Shown here in pieces: positions 1 through 5,203 of a stretch of DNA of 5,203 nt. The notes under the pieces are model-generated. The model did no database searches and was not told the origin of the DNA. It was given only the letters and a program-made list of their open reading frames with translations. The translations under genes were made by a program, and so were the position numbers. Position 1 is the stretch's first letter. Each line of letters begins with the position of its first letter. Source of the DNA: Clostridia bacterium (GTDB taxonomy: Bacteria > Bacillota > Clostridia > Oscillospirales > Acutalibacteraceae); assembly GCA_017454565.1 (NCBI GenBank), contig JAFTCS010000099.1, positions 1 to 5,203 on the forward strand, written 5' to 3'.

Positions 1-154
1 GCTGCGGGTACTGCTGCGGCTGCATGTCCTGATTAGGCTGTACCGGTGTCGGCGGTTGTGGATAGGCTATCGGCTGCGGGTACTGCTGCGGCTGCATATC
101 CTGATTTGGCTGTACCGGTGTCGGCGGCTGTGGATAGGCTATCGGCTGCGGGTA
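1..154 (-). repeat. 72-base in-frame tandem repeat coding a 24-residue Pro/Gln/Tyr repeat
   Basis: Two full copies (154-83 and 82-11 in coding phase) are followed by the start of a third, cut by the window edge. Comparing bases 1-72 with 73-144 shows three differences, all in third codon positions (GAC/GAT, CCT/CCA, CAA/CAG). The 24 residues, from YPQPIAYPQPP to NQDMQPQQ, are therefore identical. A degenerate ancestor of the unit (MQPQYQQFYPQP) lies just before the first copy, at residues 203-214. Copy number may be higher beyond the edge. Confidence 0.95.
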
Positions 155-784
155 GAACTGCTGATATTGCGGCTGCATAAATACCGGCTGTGCCATTTGT
201 CTGGCCTGATCAACGTATGCGTTTATGGTGCGGATGACGTCAGTAGGCTCTGCAGCACCGAAAAGACAAACGAACTTAAACCGGACACCGTTGTTCAGTA
301 TGAACAGGATGCCCGGCCTGCTGTTGAGATAGTTCGATACATAGCAGCCCTGGATCTCGGTATATTTATATGTCTCGATGGTTCCCACGGAAACAGGAAC
401 GTTATTAAATTCTCCGTCCATCATTCCCGTTACAGAACCGTTCATATTCGTGCGGGTGATCTCATATTCAACACGGTCGCGGTATACTCTGAGAACGCCG
501 CCGGAACTGGCAATACCCAGCATGATATCCCCGATATATTTATCTACGAAGTCAAGGATATACAGCGGCGCAGTACCGTTATTATCATCATGTTTCACTT
601 CTGACGGAAATTTTTTGCCGCAGTGCCCGCAGAAAACGGACGATTTCGGAGATGGCTTTCCGCAGACTGCACAGAGTTTCGTATCCGTCTGCTGTGGTTC
701 GGACGGCTGCGTCAGAGCGTTTCCGCAAATAGTGCAATAGAAAACACCGTCAGCGTTATAGTTACCACAATATTTACATTTCAT
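1..784 (-). CDS. Double zinc-ribbon protein with PH-like middle domain and Pro/Gln-rich repeat tail, 3' end outside window
   Basis: The ATG at 784-782 follows a GGAG at 798-795 with a ten-base spacer, 19 bases after the upstream stop. No stop occurs before base 1, so at least 261 residues are encoded and the C-terminus is missing. Two short zinc ribbons are clear: Cys3/Cys6 with Cys17/Cys20, and Cys38/Cys41 with Cys52/Cys55, each two CxxC knuckles followed by Gly. Residues 73-197 form a beta-rich domain (GGVLRVYRDRVEYEITR, GILFILNNGVRFKFVCLF) ending in a helix (PTDVIRTINAYVDQARQM). That order of strands then a final helix fits a bacterial PH-like or GRAM-like fold, but I cannot confirm it. 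From residue 199 the chain is Pro/Gln/Tyr-rich and low in complexity, with a 24-residue tandem repeat from residue 211 to the edge. There is no membrane segment in the visible part. Zinc ribbons plus a PQ tail suggest a scaffold or adaptor in the cytoplasm. The long plus-strand frame at 56-604 is a shadow of this gene. Confidence 0.85.
   Translation of the reverse strand, partial: MKCKYCGNYNADGVFYCTICGNALTQPSEPQQTDTKLCAVCGKPSPKSSVFCGHCGKKFPSEVKHDDNNGTAPLYILDFVDKYIGDIMLGIASSGGVLRVYRDRVEYEITRTNMNGSVTGMMDGEFNNVPVSVGTIETYKYTEIQGCYVSNYLNSRPGILFILNNGVRFKFVCLFGAAEPTDVIRTINAYVDQARQMAQPVFMQPQYQQFYPQPIAYPQPPTPVQPNQDMQPQQYPQPIAYPQPPTPVQPNQDMQPQQYPQ
620..778 (-). other. Paired zinc-ribbon motifs
   Basis: Within the protein starting at 784, Cys3-x2-Cys6 and Cys17-x2-Cys20 make the first ribbon (778-725). 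Cys38-x2-Cys41 and Cys52-x2-Cys55 make the second (673-620). All eight metal ligands are present and the spacing of ten residues between knuckles is the same in both, which supports real zinc binding and a duplication. A 17-residue Pro/Gln/Thr linker separates them. Confidence 0.85.
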
Positions 785-803
785 GGCTTTTGTGCTCCGT
801 TTT

Positions 804-1430
804 TCAAGTATTATCAGCCATCAGTACACCTTGTTCGACAGGCTTGCCGGCAAGTACCCATGCAGGCTTTATCACGGTGCAGGTCTTTCCGATATAGCTT
901 GTGGAATTGACGCAGGTGTACATATCCTTTTCCTGATCTGCGGCAACAAGCTTGGTGCCGGCCGAGCCCACTCTTGTGATACCGGCTGCCTCTATGCAGG
1001 CAAGCAGCCTTGCAGACGCCGCCTGACAAAAAGCCGGATCATCGCTCTTTGCAAAGCTCCCGGCAAAAGCTGCGGCAAAGCTGCGGTCGGAGCTCATTTC
1101 GGCTCTGTCGCACCACTCATGATAGGCGTCTGGGTCAAAGCTGTCTTTCTGTGAGCATGACACATTAATACTTTCATAAAGTCCTTCAAACTCCTTGGCA
1201 TGGGCTGCAAGCATACCGGGCAGCTCCGAACTGAAAGGCTTTGCTTCGTCTTTAGACGGAATCTGCTGCTGAGCATCCGGCGCAGCAGGCATCTGCACCG
1301 GCAATGGCTTAGCAGCCTTGGGCGGTTTTTCTTTTTTAGAGCCGCCCTTTATCACAAAGATGAGTGCCACCAGAGCTGCAAGCCCTACAACGGCTGCAAT
1401 TACAATCGTTATAATTTCTATAGGGGTCAT
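804..1430 (-). CDS. Single-pass membrane protein with GrpE-like C-terminal domain, 208 residues
   Basis: The ATG is preceded by GGGAGG (1444-1439) with an eight-base spacer. Residues 6-27 form one hydrophobic membrane helix with no positive charge before it and Lys28, Lys32, Lys33 and Lys35 after it. By the positive-inside rule this places the C-terminal part in the cytoplasm. A Pro/Ala/Lys/Gln-rich linker (35-65) leads to a helical region (about 70-150) and a beta-rich end (150-208). The end reads LLACIEAAGI, then IGKTCTVIKPAWVLAGKPV, and resembles the last helix and beta-wing of GrpE, the Hsp70 nucleotide exchange factor: glycine turn, hydrophobic strand, aromatic-x-Leu-x-Gly turn, final strand. 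The alignment is by eye and distant. GrpE is usually soluble, so a tethered form would be unusual. Six cysteines (92, 107, 135, 145, 173, 184) all lie in the C-terminal domain. The stop lies 19 bases before the next gene's ATG, so the two are almost surely co-translated. As an alternative it may simply be an unrelated membrane-anchored protein. Confidence 0.85.
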   Translation of the reverse strand: MTPIEIITIVIAAVVGLAALVALIFVIKGGSKKEKPPKAAKPLPVQMPAAPDAQQQIPSKDEAKPFSSELPGMLAAHAKEFEGLYESINVSCSQKDSFDPDAYHEWCDRAEMSSDRSFAAAFAGSFAKSDDPAFCQAASARLLACIEAAGITRVGSAGTKLVAADQEKDMYTCVNSTSYIGKTCTVIKPAWVLAGKPVEQGVLMADNT

Positions 1431-1507
1431 TTTTTCAGCCTCCCAGGTATTTATTTAATGATCGAGAGTTGATATATTGATATTGCTGTTTTCATTACGC
1501 GCAGACG

Positions 1508-1551
1508 CCAATCCCTGTCTGACGTAAAAATTTACGGGAAACAGGAATTGG
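1508..1551 (-). repeat. Long imperfect inverted repeat (RNA hairpin) in the spacer after the ATPase gene
   Basis: Two 21-base arms (1508-1528 and 1531-1551) are inverted copies with 17 of 21 positions identical, separated by two bases. In the minus-strand transcript two of the four differences become U-G wobble pairs. That leaves one C-C and one C-U mismatch side by side, so the stem pairs at 19 of 21 positions. The plus-strand RNA would have C-A mismatches at the wobble positions. The stem is followed by CGUCUGCGCG and not by a U run, so it is not a standard intrinsic terminator. Possible roles are an RNA-processing or mRNA-stability element that lowers or separates expression of the downstream genes, or a small dispersed palindromic repeat. 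It starts 37 bases beyond the ATPase stop codon and ends 64 bases before the ribosome binding site (GGGAGG, 1444-1439) of the next gene. I see nothing else clear in the spacer. Confidence 0.75.
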
Positions 1552-1587
1552 TATCTGTGAGATGTATCGGTTTTGTCGGCTTTCCGG

Positions 1588-4233
1588 TCAGAATCGGGTC
1601 ATATTCATGTGTATCCACGCGGCCGCATCGTCCCTGTCGCCGAATATTATAGCGTTGCCGGGAGATAACGCCGGTATCAGGGCCTTCTGTTCATCGCGCA
1701 GGGCTGCGGCTGCCGCCATAACCTGAGCGTCGTCAGGAGATGCCAGACGGTGGATTATCTTATAGTTTGTGTTCTTAATGGCATCGGGAATGAGCCTTGT
1801 GGGATACTGGTCAACTATCATCAGACCTTCACCGTAGCTTCTTATCTCCGAAAGCATATTTGTGAATAGATCAGCTACCACCTTCTGCGGATTGCTTGAG
1901 GACCCTCCCTCAGGCTTCAGCAGAACATTGTGGGCTTCCTCTATCAGCGTCAGGTGAAGCAGCTTATTTTCCTGAGCAAGCTTTCTGTATTCAAAGTCAT
2001 TTGCGTACTTCGACTTTCTGTATTCGTAAAGAGAAAGCAGCAGTACGGACATGATAAGAGCTTTATCCTTAGGCGCTGAAATACCGCTGATATTTATTAT
2101 AGTCGGATGATCGAAAAGCTCGGAATAGTCCGTAGACTTAGCTACATTGAGCAGCTTTCCGCGGGTGCCTCGCGTAAGATAATTAAAACGGGTCTCAAGA
2201 CAGGTGGAAAGATTCGCCCTTACCTTTTCTTCATAGCCCTTTTTCTGCATTATCCTGTTGCTCATTGCAGAAAGAGAGGCAAGAACCGGATAGATACCCT
2301 GCTGATCCATAAGTGTGCCTGATGTGAAGCTGTCCTTGTAGGCGGCAGCATAGAGCGAATATATCGTTTCGTCAATAAGCACAGGCAGGACATCCTCTGA
2401 GGGAAGGCTGGCGTTTATAAGAGAGATAAGATTTTCGCATCTTGAAGTCATATCGACCTTTGCTCCGGCTACTGCGGCAGGCTGGAAAGGTGAGAGTTTA
2501 AGCTGGCAGAGCTTTTCGCCTTCAAACTCGTCAAGTCCGGGCATATATATGCGGAAACGGTTCTTTTCGGGAAGTATCTTGTTCATTTTGAGCGCCCATC
2601 TCACCCAGTCGTCCTTAGCAGGCTCGATAATGAGTGTGGGGATATCCTTTTCAAGAACCTCGCTTATTATTCTTTTGCAGGAGCAGGATTTACCGGAACC
2701 TGTAGAACCGACCACAAGCGCATGCCTTACTAAATCGTTGTGGTTTATGCGGTAGGGTGCGTTCTGCTCTACGCCCATGTTCACGATATTTCCCAGAGTG
2801 ATAGCCTCGCCGTTTATGACCGGCGGGTTGTTTGCAAAACGCACAGCCGACTTTACAAATCTCAGACCGGGAACGTCATTCTGCGGAAGTGAGGTTGCCA
2901 AAGCAAGCTCCTTTGTGTTCATGGGGGTGCTGAGATACTGATAATTCTTTCCGAAGATATGCCATACTGTATCCTCGGTCATGCCCTCAACTTCGGTGTT
3001 GAGAGTGGGAATGAGATCAAAGTAGTCCTTGACTATTTCCATAGCTCCGGAATTTCTTTTAAGAACGTGGAGCCTTATGGGTTCAACGTAGGTGTTCCTG
3101 CCCGAATAGATGGAGCGCAGCATGCCGTTTACCGTGTTGACATCCTTTCTGTCCTTGCCAAGAACATAGATACCTACGTTCCAGAAGCCAAGGTTGCGTC
3201 CCTCTTTCATGCGCTCGACATGGATATCCGTGAGCTGCTCGGCATACTGGGCGAATTTATCAAGGTATGAGCTGGTGACCGAAAGCGAGGTGCTCTCGGA
3301 AATACTCTTGCTTGTTCCGGCCATGATTCCGCCTACTGCCGAAAATGCCAGACCTATGATCGGTCCTGCAATAGGCAGAGCCACCTTTGCAATGCCGCTG
3401 GCAAGCTGCGACACGTTCGAGCCGATTCCGCCCATAATTGTGCCTGCCGCTGCACCAAGTCCTTTCTGCTTTGATTCGGACTTTGAGCTGCCCTCGTTGA
3501 CCGAGCGCTCAACGTATGTGTGAATCTCGCTGCCAAGAGTGCGCATGCGATTCATAATGTCGGTGGTATCGCTGTCAGAGATCGGGTCTCCTATGATAAG
3601 CAGGCTGTAATCCCGCTCTACACCGTCCTTGCCCCTTATTCCGAAAGCTAACGGGTCGAGTGTCTGAAGCACACCGGGTTTGTTCTCTTCAAAAAACGAG
3701 GGCAGACCGGTCACTGCTCCGATGGAGTTGCACTGGTCGAGATTCACTTTCAGAATGGCTCTCTCTCTGTCACTGAGCTTTTTAAGCTCGATGCCGGGCA
3801 TTGAGCCGGAGGTTGCTTCCTCTACCTGCTCAAGAGCATCGTTTGCGTCAAAGTATTCATTCTGTGAGCGCACACCCAGATAAAGACTGGTCTGGCCGTC
3901 CTTGCGCTGCAGCAAAAAGTAGAAACGATATCCCCACTCGTGCATTGAGGAAAGGACTCCCTGCCATCTGTCAAACATATTATAGTCGCTGACGTTTGAA
4001 GGACTTACGGGAAGCCTTACTATTTTCAGCCACGTTATATCAAGTATAGGCTTCTCCTCGTCAAAATAAAACTTCTCTCTCTGCCCGATCTTTTCCAGTG
4101 AGCTTCTTTCGATTACCATATCAAGCAGCACATGGAACTGATTATCCGGCACAGCTATGGGGTTGTCAATTTTAAGGTTCTCGCTGTTTATTCCCTTCAG
4201 CAGATCACTAAAGGTCAGGTCTCTTTCTGCCAT
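1588..4233 (-). CDS. HerA/DUF87-type P-loop ATPase, 881 residues
   Basis: The C-terminal half is a RecA/FtsK-fold motor domain of the HerA/VirB4-like class. In order it shows a Walker A motif GSTGSGKS (509-516, Lys515), a Walker B strand LTLIEEAHN with Glu765-Glu766 (a Glu in the usual Asp place, as in many HerA proteins), a sensor-like LMIVDQYPTRL (Gln809, equivalent to the TQRP motif), IIHRLAS with Arg829 as candidate arginine finger, and a closing SPGNAIIFGDRDD strand. Family members form hexameric rings that use ATP to move DNA or protein. The N-terminal 500 residues are long and unlike the short HerA barrel. They include a Gly/Ala-rich hydrophobic stretch (258-308) that may touch a membrane. 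Upstream is a 175-residue unknown gene; downstream is a 157-base spacer with a large hairpin. No NurA, SIR2 or DUF4297 partner is visible, so a repair or known defence role is unsupported. I chose the ATG at 4233 because a GGGAG sits eight bases before it; an in-frame GTG at 4242 overlaps that site and lacks its own. ATPase class is confident, cargo unknown. Confidence 0.92.
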   Translation of the reverse strand: MAERDLTFSDLLKGINSENLKIDNPIAVPDNQFHVLLDMVIERSSLEKIGQREKFYFDEEKPILDITWLKIVRLPVSPSNVSDYNMFDRWQGVLSSMHEWGYRFYFLLQRKDGQTSLYLGVRSQNEYFDANDALEQVEEATSGSMPGIELKKLSDRERAILKVNLDQCNSIGAVTGLPSFFEENKPGVLQTLDPLAFGIRGKDGVERDYSLLIIGDPISDSDTTDIMNRMRTLGSEIHTYVERSVNEGSSKSESKQKGLGAAAGTIMGGIGSNVSQLASGIAKVALPIAGPIIGLAFSAVGGIMAGTSKSISESTSLSVTSSYLDKFAQYAEQLTDIHVERMKEGRNLGFWNVGIYVLGKDRKDVNTVNGMLRSIYSGRNTYVEPIRLHVLKRNSGAMEIVKDYFDLIPTLNTEVEGMTEDTVWHIFGKNYQYLSTPMNTKELALATSLPQNDVPGLRFVKSAVRFANNPPVINGEAITLGNIVNMGVEQNAPYRINHNDLVRHALVVGSTGSGKSCSCKRIISEVLEKDIPTLIIEPAKDDWVRWALKMNKILPEKNRFRIYMPGLDEFEGEKLCQLKLSPFQPAAVAGAKVDMTSRCENLISLINASLPSEDVLPVLIDETIYSLYAAAYKDSFTSGTLMDQQGIYPVLASLSAMSNRIMQKKGYEEKVRANLSTCLETRFNYLTRGTRGKLLNVAKSTDYSELFDHPTIINISGISAPKDKALIMSVLLLSLYEYRKSKYANDFEYRKLAQENKLLHLTLIEEAHNVLLKPEGGSSSNPQKVVADLFTNMLSEIRSYGEGLMIVDQYPTRLIPDAIKNTNYKIIHRLASPDDAQVMAAAAALRDEQKALIPALSPGNAIIFGDRDDAAAWIHMNMTRF
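3322..3384 (-). other. Hydrophobic Gly/Ala-rich segment within the ATPase (possible membrane or glycine-zipper helix)
   Basis: Residues 284-304 of the ATPase (VALPIAGPIIGLAFSAVGGIM) are 21 uncharged residues with spaced glycines. They lie inside a longer Gly/Ala-rich run (258-308) flanked by Lys/Ser-rich stretches. Such a stretch could be one transmembrane or membrane-inserting helix, or a glycine-zipper packing helix in the oligomer. The two prolines and many glycines also allow a buried soluble core, so the membrane reading is an inference. Confidence 0.45.
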
Positions 4234-4241
4234 TTTATCCA

Positions 4242-4246
4242 CTCCC
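4242..4246 (-). promoter_or_regulatory. Ribosome binding site that decides the ATPase start
   Basis: GGGAG at 4246-4242 lies eight bases before the ATG at 4233-4231. The alternative in-frame GTG at 4242-4240 shares its first G with this site and has no purine-rich site at a normal distance, so the ATG is preferred. The longer reading would add only three residues. Confidence 0.7.
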
Positions 4247-4287
4247 GTAAAAACCGTATCCGGTTCTGTGTTGATATTCTTTGCGCC

Positions 4288-4815
4288 TTATCCGATGCAG
4301 TTTTTATAGAAGTTCGGGTAAAGGGTCTTGTAGACCGGCTTCAGCGATGGCTCGATAAGAAGACTGAGAAGCTCCTTCATCTCATGGAGATCCTTTGCCG
4401 GGAAATTCTTCTTCTCTGTAAGCGCATCAATAAAACCGTCGTAGAGCTGATAGAGACGGCTCTGCTTTTCGCTGTAGGCCGTTTTGGTAAGCTCTTTTAT
4501 CGCATCATGGCGGAAATAGCCTACAGGAGCGCCGAAATCAAAGCCTGCAAAGCCCTTGTTTTCAGCAAGATCCTCAACAGAGGTGACTACGCCGTCCTTT
4601 ACAGAGTAGGTCACAAGGTAGCGGATAGGATAAACCAGAGTCTTATCCACCTCGCCGGTCTTTTTATATTTCAGATAGGGCACTACAAGACAAACACGGC
4701 CGTTTTTCACCGTGATGACCGGGTACCCGTTGACATAGCCCAATGGCAGATTCATAACAGCCTTGCTGGTTTTCAGCTGGGCAAGAATTTCGGTAGTTGA
4801 TCTTGTTCCGGACAT
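4288..4815 (-). CDS. Conserved-looking protein of unknown function, 175 residues
   Basis: I do not recognise this family. The ATG start is well supported by a full GGAGGAGG ribosome binding site at 4832-4825, nine bases upstream, one of the strongest in the window. The protein has no signal peptide or membrane segment. Residues about 25-80 look beta-rich, with alternating hydrophobic residues in GYPVITVKNGRVCLVVPYLKY and YPIRYLVTYSVKDG. Residues about 103-165 look helical and rich in Lys and Glu, and the C-terminus is Tyr/Lys-rich (YKTLYPNFYKNCIG). It is likely a soluble cytoplasmic protein. It sits 33 bases after the peptidase-like gene and 54 bases before the HerA-like ATPase gene, so it is probably made together with them and may be an adaptor or partner of the ATPase. 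That role is inferred only from position. The plus-strand frame over the same bases is a shadow. Confidence 0.85.
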   Translation of the reverse strand: MSGTRSTTEILAQLKTSKAVMNLPLGYVNGYPVITVKNGRVCLVVPYLKYKKTGEVDKTLVYPIRYLVTYSVKDGVVTSVEDLAENKGFAGFDFGAPVGYFRHDAIKELTKTAYSEKQSRLYQLYDGFIDALTEKKNFPAKDLHEMKELLSLLIEPSLKPVYKTLYPNFYKNCIG

Positions 4816-4848
4816 ATATTTATTCCTCCTCCGAAGTATATTGTTATA

Positions 4849-5203
4849 TTACTGGTTTCCTCTGTGTGCGATTACAGCAAGATTACTGCTGTCTGCCCAT
4901 GCGTTTTCAAAGACGTTCAGGGGAACCATCTCTCCCTTGCCGTCTATATTGCCTGAATCGTTGAGGATAACCATGGGATGCTCGGGGTCGCTCCTGTCGA
5001 TGCCTACCACCTCAACAGCGTGGTCGGGACCGTCAACAGGTGTATACAGCTCTTCGCTCTCGCCCATCCAGTATTCACCGCTGTCCACGGCTACGATAAC
5101 TCTGTCGCCGTTTGCAAGAGCCGATTCTATATCAGAAATGGTGTAACCGAAGATCAGCTCACTTTCTATGCCGTAAACCTCAAGCAGCTTGTTCATATCC
5201 GCC
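4849..5203 (-). CDS. C39-like (papain-fold) cysteine peptidase, C-terminal part, 5' end outside window
   Basis: The reading frame is open to the window edge at base 5203, and the residues before the first visible ATG (5196-5194) are in frame. That Met is therefore probably internal and only about 118 codons of the gene are seen. The fragment begins with a KLLEVYGIES stretch, which in C39-like peptidases lies between the catalytic Cys and the catalytic His. It then carries DHAVEVVGID with the candidate catalytic His (codon 5022-5020). Twenty residues later comes VILNDSG, with the Asn/Asp (codons 4962-4957) that orients the His, and the fragment closes with an AWADSSNLAVIA strand typical of the family's C-terminus. 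The nucleophilic Cys would lie upstream, outside the window, so activity cannot be judged. Such proteins cleave peptides, often leader or substrate peptides, but inactive members exist. It ends 33 bases before the next gene, which suggests co-transcription. The family call is fairly sure; the substrate is unknown. Confidence 0.75.
   Translation of the reverse strand, partial: ADMNKLLEVYGIESELIFGYTISDIESALANGDRVIVAVDSGEYWMGESEELYTPVDGPDHAVEVVGIDRSDPEHPMVILNDSGNIDGKGEMVPLNVFENAWADSSNLAVIAHRGNQ

Noticed and set aside
56..604. 182-residue plus-strand reading frame over the zinc-ribbon/PQ gene
   Set aside because: It is antisense to a gene with clear zinc ribbons and in-frame repeats. Its Arg/Leu-rich start is just the reverse reading of the Pro/Gln repeat, and it has no family resemblance.
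1445..1507. Possible promoter in the AT-rich part of the spacer before the GrpE-like gene
   Set aside because: TATCAATATAT-like bases occur, but no -35/-10 pair with normal spacing could be found. A start site here remains possible but unsupported.
1502..1521. Alternative five-base stem (CAGAC/GTCTG) that would compete with the large spacer hairpin, hinting at a two-state RNA switch
   Set aside because: It is far weaker than the 21-base-pair stem and lacks a U run or recognisable ligand-binding core, so no riboswitch or attenuator can be supported.
1588..4233. Reading the ATPase as a VirB4 or FtsK/TraD conjugation motor of an integrative element
   Set aside because: No relaxase, mating-pore gene, integrase or attachment repeat is visible, and the motifs (IEEAHN, DQYP) fit the HerA/DUF87 class at least as well.
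4252..4265. Small hairpin (AACCG-GATA-CGGTT then TTT on the minus strand) just before the ATPase ribosome binding site
   Set aside because: The stem is five base pairs and the T run three bases, too weak for a terminator or attenuator. Such a pattern is common by chance.
4132..4800. 222-residue plus-strand reading frame opposite the 175-residue gene
   Set aside because: It runs antisense to a gene with a strong ribosome binding site and operon spacing, and the product shows no recognisable domain. A chance open frame is the simpler reading.

Overview
All five genes in this window lie on the minus strand, so the biological reading direction runs from base 5203 down to base 1. Strong purine-rich ribosome binding sites (GGAGGAGG, GGGAG, GGGAGG, GGAG), roughly balanced base composition and the style of the proteins suggest a Gram-positive anaerobe of the Clostridia, perhaps Ruminococcus-like. 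This is an inference from style; no marker gene is present. I see no tRNA, rRNA, CRISPR array, insertion sequence or phage hallmark gene.

Layout in reading order: (1) the C-terminal part of a papain-like/C39-like cysteine peptidase whose 5' end lies outside the window; (2) a 175-residue protein of unknown family; (3) an 881-residue HerA/DUF87-type P-loop ATPase, the centrepiece; (4) a 157-base spacer carrying a long imperfect inverted repeat that folds better in the gene-sense RNA; (5) a 208-residue protein with one N-terminal membrane segment, a Lys/Pro/Ala linker and a C-terminal domain resembling the beta-wing of the Hsp70 nucleotide exchange factor GrpE; (6) a protein with two CxxC zinc ribbons, a middle domain with a PH-like secondary-structure pattern and a Pro/Gln-rich tail of 24-residue tandem repeats that runs off the window.

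The tight spacing of the first three genes (33 and 54 bases) and of the last two (19 bases) suggests one operon, or two transcription units separated at the 157-base spacer. The set combines a ring-type ATPase, a peptidase-fold protein, a membrane-anchored GrpE-like protein and a zinc-ribbon protein with a sticky tail. It does not match any classical HerA context I know, such as HerA-NurA DNA repair or HerA with a SIR2 or DUF4297 effector, and there is no nuclease in the window. A membrane-associated protein-handling or export machine is a reasonable guess but unproven. The parts outside both edges, especially any Hsp70-like ATPase, would decide it.
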